Below are positions 37,683 to 46,405 of a stretch of DNA of 64,000 nucleotides, piece by piece (position 1 is the first letter of the stretch; each line of letters begins with the position of its first letter). Origin of the DNA: CBDAMZ01 sp965197375 (GTDB taxonomy: Bacteria > Acidobacteriota > Vicinamibacteria > Vicinamibacterales > UBA8438); contig CBDAMZ010000009.1 in the NCBI GenBank assembly GCA_965197375.1, positions 124,001 through 188,000 of the forward strand, given 5' to 3'. The position numbers were made by a program, and so were the translations under genes. The notes beneath the pieces are model-generated. The model had not been told where the DNA came from, did no database searches, and worked only from the letters and a program-made list of their open reading frames with translations.

Positions 37683-38306
37683 GGGCGCGTGGTACGCCCG
37701 CGAGCCTGGCGGCGGGGGCCGGACACCGCCTGTCTGTGCGCCGCGGGTCGGTCTAGGCCCAACACCGTACGGGCTGGCCAGCGATCGTGGCACACGTGGC
37801 GACGGGGCGGGCCGACGTGGCCGAACACGGGCACCCGGCCGGCCCAACCGAGCCTCCACGCCAGGAGGCCGGGCGCCATCCGCCCCCGCAGCCGCTGCAC
37901 AAAGTGCTTCCGCTAGGCATCGATCGTCTGGGCGCTAATCCCGCGGACCAGGCTCGCACAGTCCGCATCGGTGAAGTGGGTCTCGGCCGGGCGGGTCAGG
38001 CCGGTCCCGGGCGCGTAGGTAGACGTCTTGCGCGGCGGCCAGTCCGGGGAGCAGCGTCGCCGCCGCCGCCGTCAACGCCACTACCGCGCCCGGAACCCCG
38101 TGGTGCCACCGCTGTTCTGCGACCCGTGTCGGGGAGTCAGTCATTGCGCGAGCGCCTTCCCGGTGCGGCGCGGTGTATGGCCCGGCAAGAGGGGGCATGC
38201 TGGGCAACGTCGTCATCGGGTCTCGCACAGCCGGGCCATCCCTCAATTGTTGCATCTCCCGCCCGTCGTGCGAGCGGGGTGGCTAGACTAGCCGGGCGCT
38301 CTTTGC
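37683..38306. other. Decayed region between recombinase fragment and TonB receptor
   Basis: About 620 bases with no intact gene. On the minus strand near 38020-38145 a signal-peptide-like stretch (VPGAVVALTAAAATLLPGLAAAQ) is followed, after a frame change, by THFTDADCASLVRGISAQTIDA. It may be the 5' remnant of an exported protein. I could not identify the family. Confidence 0.35.
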
Positions 38307-41306
38307 CTAGAAGTTGAGCCGGACGCCGAGGAACATGCGCCGCGGGGGGGTGAAGCGGATGCCGTCGCCAAAGTCGTTGCCGCCGGCGCCCGCGAGCAGG
38401 TCCTGGTTGCGGGTGGCGGCCTGGGTGTCGAACAGGTTGAAGATGTCGGCGAACAGCTCCAGCCGGTAACCGGCGAAGCGGGAGTTGTAGAGCAGCCGGA
38501 TGTCGACGAGGCCGTACGCGGGGTTGCGGAGGGTGCCGACCGCCTCCGGCGAGAGCCAGCGCCGCGTGATGCCGGCGAAGTCGAACTCCTCGCCCGGGTC
38601 CACGCGCACCGGCAGGTTCCGGCCCGACGCCCGGAACGTACGACTGGCGACCGTGCCGGCGTTCCAGCGCCAGTTGCCGCCGACCTGGAAGCCTTGGTCC
38701 CAGGTGTACGACGAGCTGAGCTTGAATAGATGCGCGATTGAGCCGGGCTGGACCCCCACCTGGTGCGGCCCGCGCGGGTCCAGCCAGATCACGTCGCCCT
38801 GGAAGTCGGCGTTCGAATCCGAGTTGGTGTTCCCCGTGGCGTCGCCGAAAGTGTAGGCCGCCAGCGCCTGCCAATTCTCCCGCAGCCGCTGCCTGAACGT
38901 GAATTCCACACCCTGATAGTCTCGCCGACCGCCGGCAAGCGTCGCAATGATGAAGTTCGATTCGGGAAAGGCGTCGTAGCCGAAGTAGTCGAGGCCGAGG
39001 AACAGCGAGTCGGGATGCTCGACCGGCCCCGGATAGGTCGTGATACCGTCGTCACGGAAGGCGTAGAGCGCCAGATCGTAGTCCTCGATGATGTCGCGCG
39101 TCCGGCGCCGCGTGTATAGCGCCATGAAGCTGCGCTCCTGGCCGAGGTCGGTCTCGTAGCTCAACTGGAAGTCGTCGGTCCAAGGCGTCTTGGTGGTCGG
39201 CGCAAACAGCGCGTCGGCCTGCTGCGGCCCGCCCCGCACGCGGTACGTCACCCACTGGTCATTGGCATACACCTGCTCTTCGCGTGCCGACCCGCTGAGG
39301 GTTCCGGCAAAATTGGTCAGGTTGTTGCGGATCGGGTCGTAGTAGCGGCCGTAGAACGCGCTGATGCGCTGCTGGCCGCTACCCGACGGGTCGTACGACA
39401 CACTGAGGCGCGGCGCAAACGTCCAATCGAAGGTGAACACGTTCGTGCCGTCGGTCGCGAAGTGCGCGAACCGCTCGGTGCGCACGCCGAGGTTGAACGA
39501 CAGGTTGCCCGTCACGGTGAACGTGTCCTGCACGAACAAGCTGAGACCGTCGGAGCGCGTCTCCTGCGACCCCAGCGCGGTTTGCACCTGCCGGTCGTAG
39601 TTGATCGCGCCGTGCGGATTGCCGGCCGCGCTGTCGAATGAGAGGCTCGCCGCAAGCTCGTCCTGGGTGATCGTGCCGTCGCGGTTCCCGTCGTACAGGC
39701 CGTAAAACTCAGTTCGGTTCGGCAACCCGTCGATGGCCCGGATAAAGCCGCTGTAGTCGCTGCTGTTCGTCGGGTCGAACTGCGTGTTGGTGAAGCGGCC
39801 GGCAATCAGGTTCTCGGCCGTCAACCCTGACAGCGCAGGCGACAGCGATACGTACAACCCGCCGTCGTACACCGTGTCGCGGTAGTTCGTGTTGCGCATG
39901 AACTCGACGCCGCCGTGGATGGCGTGCAGCCCGACCTGCACCACTGCGCTCCCCTTGTATCCCGCGGTGTCACGCTGGTCCAGGTCGTCGAGCCCGAACC
40001 CGCCGCGCTGCTCGTCTTCGAGCGTCCGCACGTCGGTGTCGCGGAAAACGATAGTGTTGCGCGGACCGGGCACGACCGCGAAGTCCGACACCTCCCCGTT
40101 GTGCCGGCTGTATGAACCCTCGACGAGCACGCCGCGGAACAGGCGGTTGTACTTCAGGTGGTAGTTGTTGCCGCCCTGTACGCGGCTCCGGTTGCGCGCG
40201 TTCGTCACGTCGCGGTCGCGGCTGCCGCTGATGTCGGTCGGATCGTTCAGGAACGTGAAGCTCAGCGTGTCGGCGGTGGTCGGAGCCCAGGTGCCGCGGC
40301 TGTAGAACTGATCCTGCGTGTTTTCGACGGTGCGGATGGCGTCCACGCCGTCCAGGGCGACGACGGTGTCACTGCGCTCCAGGCGTCGGTAGCTGCCGAA
40401 GAACCACGCCTCGTTTGCGACAATCGCCCCCCCGCCCGTGACTGCCGCGTCGAAGCGCGAGAACTCCAGATCGGCGGCGGTGCGGTTCTCGGCGACGAGG
40501 CCGTCGTTCTGAAAGAAGTAGTTCACCGAGCCGCTGAACTGGTTGGTCCCGGACTTCGTGATGACGCTGGACAGCAGGCCGGGGGCGCCGACGAACTCGG
40601 CGGGGATGCCGCCGGTCAGCACCTGCTGCTCCTGGATGATCTCGGTGTTCAGGTTCGCGCCGAAGGTGCCGCTCACGCCGTCGGTGACGTTGATCCCGTC
40701 GATGTAGTAGAAGTTGTCGCGCGACACGCTCGTATTGCCGCCGATGTCGCTGTAGTTGAGTCCCGACTTCGATGCGGGGTTCCCGGGCGATTCCGGGTCG
40801 TCCGGAAACACGCCAGGCACCAGCTGCAGATAGCTCTGGTAGGTCCGGCCCGTCGGGACCGCCTCCGTCAGGGCGAGAGTGATGTCCTCGGCCACCACCG
40901 CACTGGTCACGTCGACCACCGGAGACGCAGCGGTCACCACGACGGTTTCGGTCACGTTACCGACCGTCAACGTGACTGCGGTGGACGCCGTCTGACCCGC
41001 GCGGACGAGGAAGTCCTCCTGGCGGATCGCCTGAAATCCCTGGAGCTCGACGGTGACGACGTAGCGGGCGGACGGATGCAGCGCGGCCAGCTCCGCCAGT
41101 CCCCGGGTATCAGTAACCGTGACGCGCGTCGTCGCGGCATCCTCCGCCGCCGCGGTCACAGTTGCGCCAGGTACCGTCAGACCGTCCTGATCGGTCACGG
41201 CGACACGGATGTTCCCCGTCGTGGTGACCTGGGCGCGCGCGCGCCCGGGAGTCAACGCCGCCAACAGTGCGAACAGGGTGAACACGCGGCGCACGGTCAC
41301 GGTCAT
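38307..41306 (-). CDS. Oar-like TonB-dependent receptor, intact
   Basis: The 999-residue protein starts with a signal peptide (VRRVFTLFALLAALTPGRARA). A carboxypeptidase-regulatory domain follows (IRVAVTDQDGLTVPGATV), then a plug (GNTSVSRDNFYYIDGINVTDG, GLLSSVITKSGTNQFSG) and a barrel ending in FLGVRLNF with a terminal aromatic residue. A perfect EF-hand-like loop (YDGNRDGTITQDEL, near residue 535) sits in the barrel region and should bind calcium. It belongs to outer-membrane uptake of large substrates, but the ligand cannot be predicted. There are no lesions, unlike the two other receptors in the window. No ribosome-binding site better than average was seen. Confidence 0.93.
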   Translation of the reverse strand: MTVTVRRVFTLFALLAALTPGRARAQVTTTGNIRVAVTDQDGLTVPGATVTAAAEDAATTRVTVTDTRGLAELAALHPSARYVVTVELQGFQAIRQEDFLVRAGQTASTAVTLTVGNVTETVVVTAASPVVDVTSAVVAEDITLALTEAVPTGRTYQSYLQLVPGVFPDDPESPGNPASKSGLNYSDIGGNTSVSRDNFYYIDGINVTDGVSGTFGANLNTEIIQEQQVLTGGIPAEFVGAPGLLSSVITKSGTNQFSGSVNYFFQNDGLVAENRTAADLEFSRFDAAVTGGGAIVANEAWFFGSYRRLERSDTVVALDGVDAIRTVENTQDQFYSRGTWAPTTADTLSFTFLNDPTDISGSRDRDVTNARNRSRVQGGNNYHLKYNRLFRGVLVEGSYSRHNGEVSDFAVVPGPRNTIVFRDTDVRTLEDEQRGGFGLDDLDQRDTAGYKGSAVVQVGLHAIHGGVEFMRNTNYRDTVYDGGLYVSLSPALSGLTAENLIAGRFTNTQFDPTNSSDYSGFIRAIDGLPNRTEFYGLYDGNRDGTITQDELAASLSFDSAAGNPHGAINYDRQVQTALGSQETRSDGLSLFVQDTFTVTGNLSFNLGVRTERFAHFATDGTNVFTFDWTFAPRLSVSYDPSGSGQQRISAFYGRYYDPIRNNLTNFAGTLSGSAREEQVYANDQWVTYRVRGGPQQADALFAPTTKTPWTDDFQLSYETDLGQERSFMALYTRRRTRDIIEDYDLALYAFRDDGITTYPGPVEHPDSLFLGLDYFGYDAFPESNFIIATLAGGRRDYQGVEFTFRQRLRENWQALAAYTFGDATGNTNSDSNADFQGDVIWLDPRGPHQVGVQPGSIAHLFKLSSSYTWDQGFQVGGNWRWNAGTVASRTFRASGRNLPVRVDPGEEFDFAGITRRWLSPEAVGTLRNPAYGLVDIRLLYNSRFAGYRLELFADIFNLFDTQAATRNQDLLAGAGGNDFGDGIRFTPPRRMFLGVRLNF

Positions 41307-41584
41307 CTACCAGTATCTCTCGTCGAGCAGCGCCAGGGGATGTCCCAGTAGCTGTTGAAATTTGAAAGCGGCGCTCCTCACTGCTCGTGATACAGGTGCT
41401 TCCGTCATCAAGTGTTGGTGAAGAGAGCTTAAGCCCTAATCATTCAGATACTTCCAGCCGATTTTGACGCTGGCAGCTCTCTGGCACTGAATATCTAGTC
41501 TAAGCGGTTTGGTTAGAACGAGATAAGGGCGGGGTAGCAACAGTTGCTGGCGGAAGCACCGGTGAAAAGACGGGTATTGTCGGC
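41307..41584. other. Intergenic region upstream of the TonB receptor
   Basis: About 280 bases of lower GC content than the neighbours. No gene is recognised; the receptor promoter probably lies here. Confidence 0.35.
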
Positions 41585-41893
41585 CAGATCCGGATCGACG
41601 TGTCCGCCCACGGGCTGTTTTTCTCAATATTCATGGGGTCTCGTCAAAACATAGCAAAATCGAATTTCGCGAAACTGCGCGTGAAGGCGGGCGGACGGTC
41701 ACGCCGCTCATCCGGACGAGATTCGGGGGTGGGGGGTACGGCGCACGCCGAGCCGTTGGTGTCGATACCTCCACACTCGCGGCCGCGGCGGGCGTCGAGG
41801 TCGTTTCGTTTCTGACCAGTTCGGCCGCAAGTTCGCCGACGAGAACAACGTGGCCCGAGGCACCTCAGAAATGAGATTTTGATTTTCCTAGAG
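41585..41893. repeat. R repeat copy B with 5' end of unknown-family copy 4
   Basis: The minus-strand start at 41634 (MNIEKNSPWADTSIRIWPT) matches the first 20 codons of copy 2, after which similarity is lost. Upstream, the R sequence (AAATCGAATTTCGCGAAACTG, the GACGAGATTCGGGGG box, G-run 41724-41737) is almost identical to copies A and C and ends at 41893 in TTTTCCTAGAG. The right neighbour is the 3' end of an IS110 transposase gene. Confidence 0.78.
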
Positions 41894-42079
41894 GATCGAG
41901 CCGTCATCGTCCGCATGCGATTCCACCAACCAACCCGCGACGACGTCGCCCGACGCACCGCCGATGGCCGGACCACACGCGAGATCATCCGATGCCTGAA
42001 ACGCTTCCTTGCGCGAGAGATCTACCAACGCGTCATGACAGACTTCCGCAGACGCCAAGCCGTCACCCAGGCCGCTTAA
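41894..42079 (+). pseudogene. IS110 family transposase, 3' fragment
   Basis: VRMRFHQPTRDDVARRTADG and REIIRCLKRFLAREIYQRVM form the well-conserved C-terminal end of IS110-family transposases. The 5' part is cut at the R repeat border. After the stop, a stretch at about 42088-42110 with CTTGACATATAGGGGCGT resembles the downstream end of such elements. Confidence 0.78.
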
Positions 42080-42199
42080 AACGCGTGTCTTGACATATAG
42101 GGGCGTCTGCCGTCGCCGACGATGAACATGCACTGGCGTCCCGACGTTCATTCAGCCACTTGCGTCGATATTCCTGTAGTCGTCGCAACGCACCCTCCA

Positions 42200-42817
42200 A
42201 TGGCCCACAAAGACTGGAAGGCGGCTCAAGAGCCGTGGGGATCTTCCGACTACACAGACGATTCGGCGTTCGGCCAGTACGCTCGACTCGCCAAGACGGG
42301 AAGGTTCAGGTTCCCGAAGGGTGGACAGGCACCGTACTGGTTTGGCGAATTCCATGCGGGCCTGCTGCTAGATCGTGCAGGTTTCACGTGTTGGACCAAT
42401 GTGCAGTTGTTCGATCACCGAAAACCGAAGCGCGGCTTCTGGTTGAAGAACACGGATGAAGTCCGGGGGAAGTGGCCTCAGGCATGGAAGTGGCCCGGTG
42501 ATATTCAGCAAACGCTGGACTTTCTACCAAGGACACCTGACCTTGTAGCGCGCCACCCACGGAAGGGCTGGCGGTTCTGTGAGGTAAAGCGCCTCAAGGA
42601 TCGAATCAACAACGACCAAGTAAGGGCCCTTGCCGTACTGCACCTGCTGACCGGCGCACCCGTGGCCATCGTCCGGGTGGTGCCGGAGGGAGAACGGACC
42701 GACTGGGCACCGTGCGAGGCCCTGCTCACGTACCAAAATGGTGTTCACCCGCCATGGTTTCGGCGAACTAGCCGCACAGTGGGCTCCACGCTGACGTCCG
42801 CTCTACCGGACAGTTGA
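42200..42817 (+). CDS. VRR-NUC-like (PD-(D/E)XK) nuclease domain protein
   Basis: The C-terminal half reads RTPDLVARHPRKGWRFCEVKR, then NNDQVRALAVLHLLTG. This fits the PD...ExK...Q pattern of VRR-NUC nucleases. The N-terminal half has YWFGEFHAGLLLDRAGF, which may be the first helix of the fold. I chose the ATG at 42200 because the residues before it look random. It lies upstream of addB and addA on the same strand with an IS256 fragment between, so it may have belonged to a DNA-processing cluster. Confidence 0.6.
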   Translation: MAHKDWKAAQEPWGSSDYTDDSAFGQYARLAKTGRFRFPKGGQAPYWFGEFHAGLLLDRAGFTCWTNVQLFDHRKPKRGFWLKNTDEVRGKWPQAWKWPGDIQQTLDFLPRTPDLVARHPRKGWRFCEVKRLKDRINNDQVRALAVLHLLTGAPVAIVRVVPEGERTDWAPCEALLTYQNGVHPPWFRRTSRTVGSTLTSALPDS

Positions 42818-42834
42818 CAGGCAGACAAGCACTA

Positions 42835-43200
42835 AACCTGGAACTTCACGGTAAAGGTGGTCCCGAAGAGGTCGAACGCCATTCTCGGCCGCCGCCTGCG
42901 TCTCCGCCATCCAGATGCCGTGCCGCATGGCCTTCGCCTTGGGCTGAACGCCTTTGGGGAGCTTGTTGAAGACATTGGCCGTCTTGCGGACCCAACACCG
43001 CTGTTCGCGGGTGTTCGGGAACATTTTCCGCACCGCGCCCCAGAAGCCGAAGCCGCCATCGGCAATGGCCAGTTCGGGATTGATTGTGAGCCCGCGCTCC
43101 CGAACATCCGCTCGTATCCTAGCTGGTTCAGTGCCCGGCAATCACGATCTTCCACGCCGGCATCTACCGCATCTTGTAGTGCCACGGGATGAGTTGGAAG
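42835..43200 (-). pseudogene. IS256 family transposase, central/3' fragment
   Basis: ERGLTINPELAIADGGFGFW, then RKMFPNTREQRCWVRKTANV, NKLPKGVQPKAKAMRHGIW and MAETQAAAENG are typical of the catalytic region of IS256 transposases. This includes the second catalytic Asp in the AIADG segment. A frame change follows (AFDLFGTTFTVKF). Only this part is present; the 5' half of such a gene is at 29954-30314 on the other strand. Confidence 0.82.
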
Positions 43201-43231
43201 CTGGCCCGCGGTCGATTAGCATTCATGAGCC

Positions 43232-46200
43232 TTGACCGACCCCTTCATCGCTCAACTCGCCCAGCTTTGCCAAGACAGTCCAACCCGCTCGAAGTGGGTC
43301 ATCGTCCCCACCCATGCCCTCGGGCACACCATCGGCGATCGTCTTGTCCTTGAGGGAACCCACTGGGCGAATCTCCGCTTCAAGACGCCGTTCGACTTGG
43401 CCTTCGAGCTCGCTGGCCCTTGTCTCGCTGAACGCGGCATCGACCCGGCGGCGGACGACTCCGGCCCGGCGCTGATCATGAGCCTCCTCCGCGAACTGCC
43501 GGATGACATCCCTGCATACTTCAGGCACCTCGTGTTGCATCCGCAAATGGGCTCGGCGCTGTGGACCACCGTTCGTGAGCTGCGACTCGCCGGGATCGCT
43601 TCGAGCGACGTTGCACCCGACGGGTTTGAGAACGCTGACAAACATGCCGAGCTGGTCGCGCTCCTTGCGGCCTTCGAGGCACATCTTGCGTCACGACGTC
43701 TCGCCGATCGCGCGACGGTCTATCGCGAAGCGCTGCAGCATCTAGAGGATTCCGCGATCGGCCCGGAGGATCCGGTTCTTCGCATGCCGGACGTCATCTG
43801 GGCCCCGCTGGTTCAGCAGCTCCTGGACGGCCTTCCAGGTCAGTGCATCGAGCCGATTGCGCCTCGAATACCTGGCTCGCGGCGCCCGCGCCGCTTCGCC
43901 GAGGTTCCGGCACGCGAGCAGGCGGTCTCATTTCCACTGGCATACCTGTTGTCTCCGACTGAGGTTAGTGAGCCGGCCTCGCCCGATCAGCTCCAGCTGT
44001 TTCGCGCCGGCGGTCGAGAGGCCGAAGTCGAAGAGGTGTTTCGACGGATCCTCCATGGTGACAAGGGCTCACTGAGCTTCGATCACGTCGAGATTGCCTG
44101 TTCGTCTCCCGACTACGTGCCTCTGATCTGGCAGAAGGCACAGCGATACGAGTGGCCGATCACGTTCGCTCCTGGACTGCCTGTCACGGTTGCACGTCCG
44201 GCACGAGCGCTCCTGGCCTGGTGCGACTGGATAGAAGAAGGATTTCCCGCGAGCGGTCTTCGTCGCCTGTTTCAGTCTGGCGATGTGCGACTCGAGATTC
44301 CCGATGGGCCCAAGGCCGGACGTGCGGCCCGACTGCTGCTGCGCGCGGAGGCAACATGGGGACGTCAGACGTACGCGTCGCGACTGACGGCTCTCGCAGC
44401 CACGGAGCGCACCCTGGCCGCCGATCCAGAAGTCGAAACCGATGAAGCCGTGCACCGGCTCGAACGAGCGGTACACGCCGAACAACTGCGCGACTGGATT
44501 ACGGCCCTGCTCGTAGCCATTCCCGAAGCCTCAACGACAGCACCGGTCTCTCTGCTCGACGTCGTGACCGCAGCACACGCGTTCATCGACCGTTTTGCGA
44601 CGACGTCAATAGAGATGGACCGTCAGGCCAAGCATGCAGTGAAGGTTGCTCTCGACGAACTTAGAACGCTGGGGCAGGTGTCGCAGCCGACACGTGAGTG
44701 TTTGCAGTTGATTCGAGCGTCACTGGAAGGGGTGACCGTCGCCCCCGACCGCGCACGGCCAGGGCACCTCCATGTGACGATGCTGCAACGTGCCGGTTTC
44801 GCTGGTCGGCCACACACCTTTGTCGTCGGGCTCCAGGAAGGCCGCGTGTTTCCGCTCCCCGTTGAAGACCCGGTCTTGCTCGACGCTGAGCGCGAAACGA
44901 TTCACCCGTCACTCGCCACGTCACTTGACCGCGTCGAGGAATCGGTGCACACCGTGGTGTCGAGAATGGCGGTCCTTGGCGCAGGCGGCGCTGCGTCACA
45001 ATCGGGCCTCGCGGTCTCGTCCTGGACCCTCTCGTACTCCTGTCGTGACCTGCGCGACTATCGCGAGACGTTCCCGTCGTGGCTGATGCTGCAGGCGAGA
45101 CGCTTGCGGGACCCACAGCGGGAGATCACGTACGAGCAACTGGGCCGCGACCTCGGCGAGCCGGTCTCGGTGGTACCTCGCACTGGCGAGGCGGCTTTAT
45201 CGGATGCCGGGTGGTGGTTGAGCGGCCTCCAGAAGGTGGGCAACGCAGGACTTGAATCGCTATTCGTGGCCTATCCGATGCTCGCCCGAGGGCTGCAGGC
45301 CGAGCACGAGCGAGCGTCGACTCGATTTACGGAGTTCGACGGCTTTGTTCCAGCCGCGGCCGCCCAGCTCGATCCCCGACAATCGGGTCGCCCGATCTCG
45401 GCCAGTAAACTCGAGGGGTTGGCGGCGTGCCCGTTTCGCTACTTCTTGCAGGTCGGTCTCCGGCTGCGGCCACTGGACGACGAGGACCGCGATCCAGACG
45501 AGTGGCTCGACCCGCTCATCCGAGGTGGTGAGCTCCACGCGCTCTACGCCGACGTGATGCGCCAGCTCCGACAGCTGTCGGACACCGGCGAGCCAGTCGA
45601 CCCGCGCCGCCAAACGGCATGGCTCCGGCAGCGGGCCCTCGCCCGCCTCGAGATTCTGAGAAGCGAGCGACCGCCACCATCGGACGCTATCTTCGAGCGC
45701 GACCGCGATCAGATACTGCGTGACCTCGAGCTGTTCTTGGCATACGAAGCGGTCAATCGTGCCGACGGGCACGAACCCGTCGGGTTCGAGGTCGGATTCG
45801 GTCTATCGCACGGCACATCCGATACCGCCGAGCCTCTCAGCCGAGCCGAGCCGGTGGAGCTCGCCTTGGGTGCGCTCCGCTTTCGTATCCGGGGCCGGAT
45901 TGACCGAATCGATCGCATCGGTCCGGGACACTACGAAGTCACCGACTACAAGACAGGGTCGTTCTTCCGGCCGGCCTACACAGGCACCTTCAACGGAGGG
46001 CGCCTCCTGCAGCACGCGCTGTATGGCATCGCCACAGCGGACCTGCTGCGGGCACACGACAGCAGCGCCATTGTCAGCACAGGCACGTACTACTTCCCCA
46101 GCCAACAAGGTGGTGGGCAAAAGAAGCGGATTCCGCATCCACCTCAAGCCACGTTGGCGCAAGTGTTTACAGATCTACTCGACATTCCTGGCGCAGGAGC

Positions 46201-46405
46201 GTACCTGCACACGGCGGACGAGGAAGACTGCCGGTTCTGTGAGCTGTCTGCTGCATGTGGGGGTAAGCGCAAAAAGGGAACCGGTCCGAACCTCGAGAAG
46301 GCCCCGGCCGCCCGTGCACATGCAAGGACGAAGCTGAAGGCGGCCATGGCGGGCGACATCAACGACGCGCTGAAACCGTTTCTCCGGGTGCGTGAATGTG
46401 ATTAA
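43232..46405 (+). CDS. addB: AddB-type helicase-nuclease subunit
   Basis: AddB partners AddA in resecting double-strand breaks for RecA-dependent repair. The N-terminal helicase-like part lacks a P-loop, as in AddB. The nuclease domain has GRIDRIDRIG, YEVTDYKTGSFF (near residue 903) and LLQHALYGIATA. Four cysteines for an iron-sulfur cluster are visible: one in LAACPFRYFLQ (near 731) and three in EEDCRFCELSAACGG (near 999). At 1,057 residues it is normal. The start is TTG by ORF fit; a different upstream start is possible. It overlaps addA by 14 bases. Confidence 0.85.
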   Translation: MTDPFIAQLAQLCQDSPTRSKWVIVPTHALGHTIGDRLVLEGTHWANLRFKTPFDLAFELAGPCLAERGIDPAADDSGPALIMSLLRELPDDIPAYFRHLVLHPQMGSALWTTVRELRLAGIASSDVAPDGFENADKHAELVALLAAFEAHLASRRLADRATVYREALQHLEDSAIGPEDPVLRMPDVIWAPLVQQLLDGLPGQCIEPIAPRIPGSRRPRRFAEVPAREQAVSFPLAYLLSPTEVSEPASPDQLQLFRAGGREAEVEEVFRRILHGDKGSLSFDHVEIACSSPDYVPLIWQKAQRYEWPITFAPGLPVTVARPARALLAWCDWIEEGFPASGLRRLFQSGDVRLEIPDGPKAGRAARLLLRAEATWGRQTYASRLTALAATERTLAADPEVETDEAVHRLERAVHAEQLRDWITALLVAIPEASTTAPVSLLDVVTAAHAFIDRFATTSIEMDRQAKHAVKVALDELRTLGQVSQPTRECLQLIRASLEGVTVAPDRARPGHLHVTMLQRAGFAGRPHTFVVGLQEGRVFPLPVEDPVLLDAERETIHPSLATSLDRVEESVHTVVSRMAVLGAGGAASQSGLAVSSWTLSYSCRDLRDYRETFPSWLMLQARRLRDPQREITYEQLGRDLGEPVSVVPRTGEAALSDAGWWLSGLQKVGNAGLESLFVAYPMLARGLQAEHERASTRFTEFDGFVPAAAAQLDPRQSGRPISASKLEGLAACPFRYFLQVGLRLRPLDDEDRDPDEWLDPLIRGGELHALYADVMRQLRQLSDTGEPVDPRRQTAWLRQRALARLEILRSERPPPSDAIFERDRDQILRDLELFLAYEAVNRADGHEPVGFEVGFGLSHGTSDTAEPLSRAEPVELALGALRFRIRGRIDRIDRIGPGHYEVTDYKTGSFFRPAYTGTFNGGRLLQHALYGIATADLLRAHDSSAIVSTGTYYFPSQQGGGQKKRIPHPPQATLAQVFTDLLDIPGAGAYLHTADEEDCRFCELSAACGGKRKKGTGPNLEKAPAARAHARTKLKAAMAGDINDALKPFLRVRECD

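Noticed and set aside
38137..38874. Minus-strand 245-residue frame
   Set aside because: It is a shifted-frame shadow of the TonB receptor 3' end with biased composition.
40158..41351. Plus-strand 397-residue frame
   Set aside because: It is antisense to the N-terminal half of the intact TonB receptor and contains no recognisable motif.
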